Source: Dillenia suffruticosa (lineage: Eukaryota; Streptophyta; Magnoliopsida; Dilleniales; Dilleniaceae). From it: 64,000 nt of DNA. The notes under the pieces are model-generated. The model saw only the letters and a list, made by a program, of their open reading frames with translations, searched no databases and was not told where the DNA came from. A program made the position numbers and the translations under genes. The stretch is from NCBI GenBank assembly GCA_033439265.1, contig JAVTVX010000017.1:10128001-10192000 (forward strand). The letters run 5' to 3'. Each line of letters starts with the position of its first letter. The stretch's first letter is position 1. This document shows, piece by piece, positions 24,590-36,375 of the stretch.

Positions 24590-25127
24590 TGTTAGAATAC
24601 ATGACAGTTCTAATGTATGTTTCTGATATAAAAATTGAATCAAAATAAAATGGAAGCGAAAAATGAGATTTAGGGTTAGCTCTGTCTTTACTTTTCTCTT
24701 TTCTCCTTCGCTTCTGACAACTGTAAGAATTTCAAAATGTTCTTTGGAATGTGTACAAATCTTTTAAACCTTAAATTTTATTCAATAGATGGTGTGGAGT
24801 CATAAAATTTAGATTTAAAGATCCGATATACTAGCAGAAGGTTTATATAGGTTTTTAACTATCAAAAATCTATTAAAATTCCATAATTATCAATCTAAAT
24901 TATTGATAGAAATTATGAGAAGATAATTAAATATTCAAAAAGAAAAAACAAATATTAATTGTGTGAAAATTTGAATGAACCACCAAAATCAAGTCAGATG
25001 CAACCAAATTTAATTTTTTTCATTATTTATCACATTTAATCTCTTTCAATTATATATTTTTTTTCATTAAATTGATTTTGAATGCATTAATTCACGGAAT
25101 TTAAATTTTTATGAAGTATTTCTAACA
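24590..25127 (-). repeat. 3' LTR of the giant copia element
   Basis: Plus-strand boundaries are TGTTAGAATACATGACAG and AGTATTTCTAACA, with short inverted ends. Immediately inside (25128-25140) the minus strand reads a purine-rich AAGTGAGAAAA, a plausible polypurine tract. RNase H lies just upstream in the element's sense. It aligns end to end with 59334-59853. Confidence 0.85.
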
Positions 25128-25373
25128 TTTTTCTCACTTGATCCAATAAATAAATTTGAAATCAAAATCAAGTCAATTTTTTATGAAAATAGAGTACACT
25201 AGTCATGACAATAAGTACTCTAAAAGCGAGTATTATCTTCTGTATACCACAATACATTCTATTTTCTAATTTTATGATAACATTTAATTTATGAATAAAT
25301 ATTGTGTTTATTCGGGATTTAAATTTAATAAATTTATCTAAAAAAAATATGTATACAATTTTAATAAGAAAAT

Positions 25374-25748
25374 TCAATTTCGAGTTTTATTTAAATAAGA
25401 CAATAATCTCATATTTATAACATGATCCCTAAACATATATGGTGGTATGCTCTTTGTTAAGGGATCAGTAAACATACAATTAGTGTTAATGTATTTAATT
25501 ATAATTTTATTTTCTAACGTTCTTTCCCTAACGGATAAATATTTTATATTGATGTGTTTATTTTGACTATCACTCTTATTATTTTTAACAAAAAATACAA
25601 CAATTGAATTGTCACAAAATATACGTAATGGTTTAGATACAAAATTTAAAATGTTAAACCTTGATATGAAACTTTTGAACCACACAACGAGTGACGTAAG
25701 ATCAAAATACACCACGAACTTAGTTTTCATAGTGGAGGTCATAATCAA
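25374..25748 (-). pseudogene. Copia RNase H fragment
   Basis: A 124-codon open frame contains TKFVVYFDLTSLVVWFKSFI, KPLRIFCDNSIVVFFVKNNK, HINIKYLSVRE and TDPLTKSIPPYMFRDHV. These match the copia RNase H order (E.E..A..., DN.aA..., KHI...h...E, aD.lTK.l). The CDN catalytic Asp is present, but the first Glu position of the E-E-F motif is not visible (KTKF), so activity is doubtful. It ends about 250 bp before the 3' LTR. Confidence 0.85.
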
Positions 25749-25899
25749 TGTCTACTTATCACTTCTCCACGTATACCACAATACAGTCAATGTAATTGGA
25801 CATTGATTTCCAGGAATCAACATAGTTGGAAAAATTCGAATCCGAATACCCAATTGCTTCCAAACTATTGGTTATTCTATATATAAACATATGTTTCTT

Positions 25900-26880
25900 G
25901 GTGTCTTATACATAGTTCAACACCTTTTTTTGTAGTCTTCTAATATTCCAAATCAAGGTTAATTTGATATCTACATAACATTCCCATAGTATATGCTATA
26001 TCAGATCCTATACAGATTTGTGCATATTTGAAGTTTTCTACAACGGAAGCATATAGAATATTAGTTATCTATTCCCTTTCCAAATCTCTATTAGGGTTTT
26101 GGTCCAAATTGAACCTATCCCTCTTAATAATTGGAGATAAACTTGATAAACAGTTCTCCATCTAGTATTTTTTAAATATCTTATTGATATAAGTCTCTTG
26201 AGATAATTTCAGAACTTTATGGGATCTATATTGATATATTTTTATGCTAATTACATAAAATATATTATCTAAATTTTTTATTTCAAAATTTTCAGAGATG
26301 AACTATTTTATTTCATATAGCTTCCTCTTATCATTTGTGACAAATAGTATTTCATCCACATACAAAACAAAAAAACAAAACAAAAAGAACAAAACTTACT
26401 CTCACTTATTTTGAGATATATGCATTGATTCACAATATTTTCTTCAAAACTGAATGAAATGACTATATTGTACAATTTCAAATATCATTGGTGAGAGACT
26501 TATTTTTGCCTATATATAGATTTCTTTAATTTGCACACCAAATATTCACTATCATTAGAGAAAAATCATTCAGGTCGACACATGTAAACCTTTTTTTTTA
26601 GTTCCTCATTAAGGAAAGCCATTTTCATATCTATTTATTGTATTTTTATGTCGAAATATGCAACAAATGTCAAAATGATGTGAAAGAAATCTTTCTTTGA
26701 TAAAAAAAAAAAATGTCCCTAAATAGTCGATTCTTTCTTTTGGGTGAATCCTTTAACAACGAGTTTGGTTTTGTATTTATCGATATTGCCTAATGAGTTA
26801 ATCTTAGTTTTAAAGACTCATTTACATTTAATGGTTTTACCTATCTGAAAACTTTACAAGATCTCAGACTCCGTTAATCC
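25900..26880 (-). pseudogene. Copia reverse transcriptase, decayed
   Basis: From 26880 downward the minus strand shows the RT opening (KTIKCK, stop, VFKTKINSLGNIDKYKTKLV, VKGFTQKK). At 26362-26351 it shows the active-site segment LYVDEILFVTNDKRKL. The copia YVDD box has become YVDE, altering the second catalytic Asp. Many stops and frameshifts lie between. The domain would copy element RNA into cDNA; this copy cannot. Confidence 0.8.
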
Positions 26881-27299
26881 TCATAGATTCAATTTCATCT
26901 TTCATGGCGTTTAGCTATAAGTTAGAGTTCTTAGGATTCACGGCTTATGAAAATATTTCTGGATCTTCTATGGCTCTGACATTATAATTTGACTCTTAAA
27001 AGTATACCACATAATTATTAGGTATATCTAATTTTTCTTCTTGAATATATTTCCTTAATGTTGGTTCAATATTTTTCGTAAGAGAAAGTTGACCAATTTG
27101 ATTTTCGTCAGTCGTTTGTGGAATTTTTTTGTTATTATTTGTACCCTGATTTATATCCATAAACACTTGAGAATCATTTTGGATAACAACTAACTTGATG
27201 AGATAGTTGATGGATCCCTTTCAGGGGTTAAGTTTTGAAAATAATCCCTCCTAATGACTATGTCATTATTTAGAAATTTAGTATTTTTAGATTCTATAA

Positions 27300-28100
27300 A
27301 CCTATTATGGTTGGATGAATAAAAAAACTAGTATCTGTTGGACTATCGGTATAACCAATAAAATATCCACTCATAGTTTTTGGGTTCAGTTTTTTTCTCA
27401 TGGATTATAAACTGTCTCTATAAGATATCCCCAAATGCGTACATATTTTAAGTTAGATTTCCAATCTTTAAATAATTCGAAATGAGTTTTAACCATTATA
27501 TTGGTTGGAATCCTATTTAGAATGTATACTGCTTTTTTGAGAATTTCAGTTCACAAAAATTTAGACAGTTTGGAGGTAGCCATCATGTTTCTAACCATAT
27601 AAAAAAAAGTCCAGTTCTTTCTTTCAATTATCCTATTCTGGTCAGTGAACCAGGCAAGGTGGTCTCATTTTCCTGAAAGAATTTTGTAAATGGATCTGGT
27701 GTTTGTCCATTCTTGACATACCTTCGATAATATTCTCTACCTCTATCTGATTTCACGGTCTATATTTGCTTACTGTATTGTTTCTCTACTTCTGTTTTGA
27801 AAATTTTAAAACATCCAACGTCTCGTCCTAATGACGAATAATATAGAAATAAATATATTATGAGTAGTTATCTATAAATTATATAAAATAATTATGACCA
27901 TACGAATCTGTATTTGAAGTACAAATATCCGTATATATGATTTTGAGCAATTCTAAACTCTTTTCGAAATATTTTTTAGTGTTGTTTGTTTGTTTTCTCT
28001 TAATACAGTTCACACAAGTCTCAAAATCGCTAAAATTTAGGACATCAAGTAATTCATCATTTACCAACATTTCTATCCTCTTTATAAAGATGTGTCATAA
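27300..28100 (-). pseudogene. Copia gag-pre-integrase and integrase, decayed
   Basis: The segment 28070-27879 reads MLVNDELLDVLNFSDFETCVNCIKRKQTN, the zinc-finger end of gag-pre-integrase. It closely parallels the copy at 5390-5803 (EEILNFLDFTDFDICVNCIKGKQTN), so the two elements are from related families. Integrase residues continue to about 27300 in several frames, including the linker like KSNLKYVRIWGYLIE. Confidence 0.75.
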
Positions 28101-28829
28101 TCTCCAGTACTACAACATAAAAGAATTTTCTTTAATGACACTTTTTTTAATCCCCTGTACGTGTTACATTCATATAAATATTGTTTTGTAAAGTATTATA
28201 CAATTCATCTAATAATAAATCATAACTAACGACATTTAAATTAAAAAATAATATCATTTTATTACTAAATCGTAAAAAGTAACTAAATTGTACGACTTTA
28301 AATTGGAAATTAATTTCCTAGAAAATATAAGTATATTAAACACTCTCTCCAATTTCAAACACACCCGTTGACCAGAATGAGCTCGTAATCGTCAATGTCT
28401 TTTACAAACCCTACAATATATTCGTAATGTGGATTTACTATTGCTTAGTTTTTACAAACCCTACAATATATTCGTAATGTAGATGGTACAACTAGAATCA
28501 ATTCATCATGTGTCGTAAGAAATCTTAATCATACAGAATTTATAACAAACTAACGAAATTTTTATTTTTTTATTCTCAAGTCACTATTTATACTTAGCAC
28601 AATTTTATTTAATGTGTTCATTCTTTTTACAGAAAAAACATTTGAATTCTTTTTTACGTTTACTTTCGATTTTATGCTCATTTGGTTCGATTTGAACTTG
28701 TCATTCTTCTTCCCTTATACTGCCACATATATACTTGCAAAACCCTATTTTTTCTCCTTGAGCAGCCTTCCTTCCTCCTGTACACACATAATTATCAATT
28801 TATTGATAGATAATTTTTTCTTATGTATA

Positions 28830-29272
28830 TTGTAGGAGATCTTAAAATAATTATAGCGCTGCATGGGAGAGTTCAAAATAAAGTGCATGAGAAAAGATTC
28901 GAAAATTTCAATCTTCAGACTTTTTTACTGAGATGCTATATCTTGCCTTCGCATGATATACTCGCGCACACCATGGACAATGGTAAGTCTCATGGAGGAG
29001 AACTACATAATAAGGGTATTGGCTAAAATCTTTTTCGATACTGCAAATTAGTCATCCATAACTTTAAGAAGAGTATGGATATTGGTATGCTGATTGATCA
29101 AATTACAGATATCAGCTGAGATTTTACTTTTTATGAATATGGTACTTAAACTATTAGATCGCTCTCAACGTTCATAAAGAGTCTTATCAGTCTCAGAACT
29201 AATATCAATCATTGGCAGTGGCTCGTCCTTTCTAATGGCATAATCAATGTTCAAGCAGTTTAAATGAAAAAT
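28830..29272 (-). pseudogene. Copia gag N-terminal region, decayed
   Basis: At 29272-29160 the minus strand reads LNIDYAIRKDEPLPMID, ISSETDKTLYER then a stop in place of Trp. This is the usual gag start of plant copia elements (LN.DyAlR.d.P...). The remainder towards 28830 is frameshifted. It marks the beginning of the coding part; the leader starts right after. Confidence 0.75.
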
Positions 29273-30859
29273 CATCATTTCCCTCTATTCCTTATAATTC
29301 TCTCAATTTAAATTGAAAATATCTGATTTCAAATCTATAATTTGAAATACTGTAAAATAAATAAACATACTTACTAACTATATATGAGACATTTAATATA
29401 TGTCTGCCAATACAAATATATGAAAATGAATTTATGATATAAAAATTATCTGTGTGCTAAATTTCTAATTTTATTAAATTTATTTAATTTTATGATAAAA
29501 TTTTTAGGACTAACTCATTCCTTAATACCTATAAACTATTTGAAAAATTATCATATAGCTATTATATTTCTGATCACTTTATCTTTTTCTACTAGGTCAT
29601 ATAAGATGACCTTACTAATACACCAAGTAGGTTTCCAGATAGGTAGTGGGTCACATGAGATTATTTAAGAACTAGCCAGTTTTAAACTTATTTTCATCTT
29701 TTTAATAGAATCTTTCTGAACATGCACTAAATCAACTGTATTTATAATATTTCGTAGAAAGGAGATTTAATATGAGACAAATTACCGTATGAAAATAGTT
29801 ATCTTCTAGTCCTATCGCTAATTATATTATTTTATAAAACAAAAATTTCTATAGGATAACATTCATTATATAAAAAATAATTTTTATGACAAATTATTTT
29901 TTTCTTAATATGATCATATCTTTATATATAATTTTTTACTTAATTGTGGCTGTTGTGACTAAACCCTAACTAATTTTAGAATTATATTTATCACCAAGAT
30001 AATAATGTTATTTAATTTTGTCATACTAAAGTACATAAAATTTTAATATAAAAATACAATCAAATTGCCTAATATATTTTATTAATTTTGTATCTCCTCT
30101 TATATACAAAATTATGCACAAAATTGATTTTATGTACGATATTTCAAAATTTGGGTTTAGAAAATATTTTGAAAATTTTGGAAATTTTAAAAAATTTGTC
30201 GGCCTAAAAAATATTTTAATAATTTTATATGCTTTTTTATGTACAAAAATTTATTTCAAAAATTTTTCATGCATTTGAAATATATATATATTGCACATGT
30301 GTACAAAATCAAAAAAAAAAGTTATGTATTATTTTTTTTTTAAATAATGCCCAAAAATAAAATTACTAAAATACACCATGACTCATAAAAATTAGTCAAT
30401 AATGGAGGGCCCATTCACAAATTGTGCATAAATCCCTTCCGATGGCGGCTTGAACCAATGCTTTATGTTAATTATTTCCCCTTTTCTAAAAGAAAATTGA
30501 ATAATGGTAACCCACATGTTGAAGACTTTTAAATAATTTGTTATGGTATATGGGTTTCCATGCCGACTACTCGAGCAAGACATTAATTGTTCACACGTGC
30601 CGGCAATTTTAACACATTGACACTGACATTGTTCATTCGGGTCTTCTTCATTAACAATATAGATATAAGCGTGAAAGACCCATTGCCACCTGGATTTCGT
30701 CATCCCCCAATTGGCGCAAGGTGATTGGTCGTTGGTGAGATGGAGCTAATGTGGCCCGTTTTTCTTTTTTTCTTTTTTGGTTTTTTTCCCTGTCTTTTTT
30801 TGGTCTTTTCCTTGTGGTTTCTCTATTTCTTTCTCTTTCTTTCTCTCTTGTCAGAAACA
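29273..30859 (-). other. Leader (gag-proximal part) of the giant copia element
   Basis: AT-rich sequence without coding capacity up to about 30360. A more complex stretch at 30360-30720 follows (minus strand: GGGTCTTTCACGCTTATATC ... GGGCCCTCCATTATTGACT). A minus-strand frame of 103 codons there has no recognised homology. The position between gag and the repeat block suits a retroelement leader; assignment is by context. Confidence 0.45.
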
Positions 30860-33800
30860 TTAATGAAGTAGATTTTGTTGTTGATTTCACGGAAGACGTG
30901 CACAGAGTGGTTAGGAAAAAAAAGTATGTAAGGTCATTCTTTTGGTACTCATTGCGATTAGACTTCTATACTTTTGAGGGGAAAAAAAGTGTATGAGGCC
31001 ATCCCTCTATACTTTTTGTATCTTCCTTTGTTATCTCTTCTCTTCTTCTTCTCTGCATAAAAGTATAACGGTACTCTCTTTATCTATTTCTCACTCTCTC
31101 TCTCAATGGGGCGGATGGAGACGTTCGGTTTTAGGTTCGGCTTCTTTTTTATATCCGCTATTTGGCGCTGATAAAGATAGCCACTGAGATTTTCTCTTGT
31201 TGTGTTTCTGACTGTGCCGAATATATTTACCCTATGTGTTCAAGGTTTTGTTTATTTTTCCTATTTTGGGATGCATTTTGAAAGTTATTCTTCTCTTCTC
31301 TATTGTGATGGTTTGTCTTTATCTTTCCTTTTAAAGGTTTGTCTCTCTAGGTAGGAGGAATGGAGACGTTCGGCTTGAGACTTTTTCTGTTTCTTTTTTA
31401 TATCCTCTTTTTGGTGTTGATGACGATGGTCACTGGGTTTTCTGTTGCTGTGTTTCCGAGTGTGCCGAATATATTTCCCCTCTGTGTTCAAGGTTTGTGT
31501 TTATTTTCTCAGTTTTGGGGTGCGTTATGAAAGTTATTCTTCTCTTCTCTGTTATAATGGTTTGTCGTTGTGTTTCTTTTGAAGGTTTGCCTTTCTGGGT
31601 GGGGGGAATGGAGACGTTTAGGTTCAAATACTGATTATGGAAGTTATTCTTCTCTATTGTGATGGTTTGTCTTTGTCTTTTCTTCTGCAATTACACTTTG
31701 TTGGTTCTGCAATAGCCCAGTTCTGTAGTTCGGCCGGTGGTTCTTTCTGTAATAGCACTTTCTGTAAAAACTCATTTCTATAATAATTTTACTTTGTAGT
31801 TCTGGGTTTATGGTAGTTCTGCAATAGCACTTTCAGTTCTGCAATAGCTTCACTCGGTTGTTCTGCAATCGTGAGCCTTGGGTCTATAGAACTCTATAGT
31901 TTGTTTGGTTGCTTTGTTAAAAACTTGTTTGGTTGCTCTTTGTATAGTTTTTCTTTATATTGTTTTCTATATAAGCCACCGTTATCGTTTGGTTTCTACA
32001 TATGTCATGGATCTTTGTGTGTTATAAAATATAAGTGGATTTACAATTGATACTTCAAAACTATTGATTTTGCAGAACAACTATAACGAGTTGCAGAAGT
32101 ACATTTTTTTTAATAATAGCGTTTAAAGTCTGGAATTTTTTATTGATGGATTTGGTTCTGCCCAGCATAGAACGACATGGTTCTGCTCCGTGCAGAATGA
32201 CATGGTTCTGCTCCGCGCAGAATAACATGGTTCTGCGTCACACAGAATGACATGGTTCTGCTAAAAAAAGTAGTTTTGCTAAAAAAAAAGATTTTTAGTT
32301 AGGAATGTTAAAAATAAAAAGTAGTTCTGCTACAAAAAAATGTAGTTCTATAATGCCATTAAAAAAATTGTTCTACAAAAAAATTTGTTTAAAAGTAGTT
32401 CTGCAAGAAAAAATAAGTTCTGTAGTTAGGCATGTTCAAGAAAAGTAGTTTTGCAATGCCATTAAAAAAAAGTGGTTCTGTTAAAAAAAATAGTTATATA
32501 GTTTGGTACGTTAAAAAAAATGTTTTTGTAAGTCTGTAATTCTGTAATTCTGTAGTTAGATATATTGTCGGCTATGTTTTCAAAAAAAATAGTTCTCTTA
32601 AAAAATGTAGTTTTTTGGTTCTATAGTTCTGTATGTTCAAAAAAAAGAGTAGTTTTGTAGTTAGATATGTTGAAAAAAAAGTAGGTTTGATATGAAAAAA
32701 AATAGTTCTGTAATGTCGTTAAAAAAAAAAATAGTTCTGTAGTTTGGTATGTTTAAAAACAAGGGTAATTCTACAACAACAAAAAAGTAGTTTGTAATGC
32801 TACTAAAAAAAAAATTGTTCTGCTAAAGAAAAAGTTCAAAATAGTTTTACTAAAAGACAAAACGACATAGTTCTGCACCGTGCAAAACTACATTGTTATG
32901 CTAAAAAAAAGTAGTTTTGCTAAAAAAAAATTGTTCTTCCATTAGGTATGTTAAAAAAAAAAAAATTTGTGGTTAGGTATGTTAAAAAAAAATTGAAGTA
33001 GTTCTGCTAAAAAAATGGTTATGTATGCCATTAAAAAAAAGTAGTCTACTAAAAAAAATAGTTATGTAGTTAAGTATGTTCGAAAAAAAAAGAACTTCTG
33101 CTACAAAAAAAAAATAGTTCTGTAATCCCATTAAAAAAATAGTTCTACTAAAAAAAATAGTTCAAAAGTAGTTCTGCAAGAAAAAATAAGTTCTGTAAAT
33201 AGGTATGTTCAAAAAAAGGAGTTTTGTACCGCCTTTAAAAAAAAAGTTATTCTGTTAAAAAAGAATAGTTATGTAGTTTGGTATGTTAAAAAAAATACTT
33301 TTTGTAGTTCTGTTGTTGGATATGCTGTCGGCTATGTTTTTTAAAAAATAGTTTTATTAAAAAAAAGTAGTTCTATAGTTCTGTAGTTAGGTATGTTTAA
33401 AAAAAATATAGTTCTGTGGTTTTGTGGTTAGATAAATTCAAAAAAAAAAGTTGAACTGATACGACAAAAACGGGGTTTTGTGATACCGTTAAAAAAAATT
33501 ATTTACAAAAAAAAAGTAGTTTTGTAATTAAGTACGTTAAAAAAATGTAGTTCTACAATAAAAAAAAGTAATTATGTAATGCTATTAAAAAAAAGAAAAT
33601 AATTCTGCTAAAAAAATTAATGAAGTAGATTTTGTTGTTGATTTCACGGAAGACGTGCACAGAGTGGTTAGGGAAAAAAAGTATCTAAGATCATTCTTTT
33701 GGTACTCATTGCGATTAGACTTCTGTACTTTTGAGGGGAAAAAAAGTGTATGAGGCCATCCCTCTATGCTTTTTGTATCTTCCTTTGTTATCTCTTCTCT

Positions 33801-36375
33801 TCTTCTTCTCTGCATAAAAGTATAACGGTACTCTCTTTATCTATTTCTCGCTCTCTCTCAATGGGGCGGATGGAGACGTTCGGTTTTAGGTTCGGCTTCT
33901 TTTTTATATCCGCTATTTGGCGCTGATGAAGATAGCCACTGAGATTTTCTTTTGTTGTGTTTCTGACTGTGCCGAATATATTTACCCTCTGTGTTCAAGG
34001 TTTGTGTTTATTTTTCCTATTTTGGGATGCATTTTGAAAGTTATTCTTCTCTTCTCTATTGTGATGGTTTGTCTTTATCTTTCCTTTTAAAGGTTTGTCT
34101 CTCTAGGTAGGAGGAATGGAGACGTTCGATTTGGAACTTTTTCCGTTTCTTTTTTATATCCGCTTTTTGGTGTTGATGACGATGGTAACTGGGTTTTCTC
34201 TTGCTGTGTTTCCGAGTGTGCCGAATATATTTCCCCTCTGTGTTCAAGGTTTGTGTTTATTTTCCCAGTTTTGGGATGCGTTATGAAAGTTATTCTTCTC
34301 TTCTCTGTTATAATGGTTTGTCTTTGTGTTTCCTTTTGAAGGTTTGCCTTCTGGGTGGGGGAATGAAGACGTTTAGCTTCAAGTACTGATTATGGAAGTT
34401 ATTCTTCTTTGTTGTGATGGTTTGTCTTTGTCTTTTCTTCTGCAATTACACTTTGTTGGTTCTGCAATAGCCCAGTTCTGTAGTTCTGCCAGTGGTTCTT
34501 TCTGTAATAGCACTGTAGTGATTCTGCAATAGTTCTGTAAAAACTCATTTCTATAATAATTTTACTCTGTAGTTTTGGGTTTAGGGTAGTTCTGTAATAG
34601 CACTTTCAGTTCTGCAATAGCTTCACTCGGTTGTTCTGCAATCGTGAGCCTTGGGTCTACGAACTCCATAGTTTGTTTGGTTGCTTTGTTAAAAACTTGT
34701 TGGGTTGCTCTTTGTATAGTTTTTCTTTATATTGTTTTCTATACAGGTCACCGTTATCGTTTGATTTCTACATATGTCATGGATCTTTGTGTGTTATAAT
34801 ATATAAGTGGATTTACAACTTCAAAGCTTTTGATTTTGCAGAACAACTATAAGGAGTTGCAGAAATACATTTTTTTTTTAATAATATCGTTTAAAGTCTG
34901 GAATTTTTTATTGATGGATTTGGTTCTGCCCAGCATAGAACGACATGGTTCTGCTCCATGCAGAATGACATGGTTCTGCTCCGCGCAAAATGACATGGTT
35001 CTGCGCCACACAGAATGACATGGTTCTGCTAAAAAAAGTAGTTTTGCTAAAAAAAAAAGATTTTTGGTTAGGAATGTTAAAAACAAAAAGTAGTTCTACT
35101 ATAAAAAAATGTAGTTCTGTAATGCAATTAAAAAAAATTGTTCTACAAAAAAAATTGTTCAAAAGTAGTTCTGCAAGAAAAAATAAATTCTGTAGTTAGG
35201 TATATTCAAAAAAAGTAGTTTTGTAATGCCATTAAAAAGAAGTGGTTCTGTTAAAAAATAATAGTTATATAGTTTGGTACGTTAAAAAAAATGCTTCTGT
35301 AGTTCTGTAGTTAGATATATTGTCGGCTATGTTTTCAAAAAAAAATAGTTCTCTTAAAAAATGTAATTCTGTGGTTCTGTAGTTCTGTATGTTAAAAAAA
35401 AGAGTAGTTTTGTAGTTAGATATGCTGAAAAAAAAAGTAGGTTTGATATGAAAAAAAAGCAGTTATGTAATGCCGTTAAAAAAAAAATAGTTCTGTAGTT
35501 TGGTATATTTAAAAACAAGGGTAATTCTACAACAAAAAAAAGTAGTTTGTAATGCTACTAAAAAAAAATTGTTCTGCTAAAAAAAAAGTTCAAAATAGTT
35601 TTACTAAAAGACAAAACGATATGGTTCTGTACCGTGCAAAATTATGTTGTTATGCTAAAAAAAAGTAGTTTTGCTAAAAAAAAAATATAGTTCTTCCATT
35701 AGGTATGTTAAAAAAAAAGTTTTGTGGTTTGGTATGTTAAAAAAAAAATTGAAGTAGTTCTGCTAAAAAAATGTTTATGTTATGCCATTAAAAAAAAAGT
35801 AGTCTACTAAAAAAAATAGTTCTATAGTTAAATATGTTCGAAAAAAAAGGACTTCTGCTACAAAAAAAAAAATAGTTCTGTAATCCCATTAAAAAAATAG
35901 TTCTACTAAAAAAAATAGTTCAAAAATATTTCTGCAAGAAAAAATAGGTTCTGTAGATAGGTATGTTAAAAAAAAAGAGTTTTGTACCGCCTTAAAAAAA
36001 AAGTTGTTCTGTTAAAAAAGAATAGTTATGTAGTTTGGTATGTTAAAAAAAATATTTTTGTAATTCTGTTGTTGGATATGCTGTCGGCTATGTTTTTAAA
36101 AAAATAGTTCTATTAAAAAAAAGTAGTTCTATAGTTCTGTAGTTAGGTATGTTTAAAAAAAAAGTGTAGTTCTGTGGTTTTGTGATTAGATATATTCAAA
36201 AAAAAAAGTTGAACTAATACGAAAAAAAGGGGTTTTGTGATACCGTTAAAAAAAATTATCTACAAAAAAAAAAGTAGTTCTGTAATTAAGTACGTTAAAA
36301 AAATGTATTTCTGCAACAAAAAAAAGTTGTTATGTAATGCCATTAAGAAAAAGAAAATAGTTCTGCTAAAAAAAT
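30860..36375. repeat. Tandem duplication, unit about 2757 bp, two copies
   Basis: Copy 1 is 30860-33616 and copy 2 33617-36375. Both start TTAATGAAGTAGATTTTGTT and run in parallel through a T-rich 'gene-like' part, then a poly-A/GTTCTGC array. Copy 1 ends inside the array at TTCTGCTAAAAAAAT and jumps straight to the start of copy 2, while after copy 2 the array simply continues. Similarity is high (most lines differ by a few bases), so this is much younger than the surrounding retroelement. Confidence 0.9.
31100..31625. repeat. Internal ~250-bp repeats in the duplicated segment
   Basis: GGAGACGTT-containing units begin near 31115, 31362 and 31609, each followed by a TTTTTTATATCC-type stretch, a GCCGAATATATTT-type stretch and AAAGTTATTCTTCTCTTCTC. 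The third is truncated. The same triplet recurs in copy 2 near 33872, 34119 and 34366. No protein is recognised; the frames are not shared between units. Confidence 0.7.

Noticed and set aside
34847..35199. Frames on both strands with repeated FCAEQNHVILHG-type peptides
   Set aside because: They are translations of the GTTCTGC array; the regular peptide repeats only mirror the DNA repeat.
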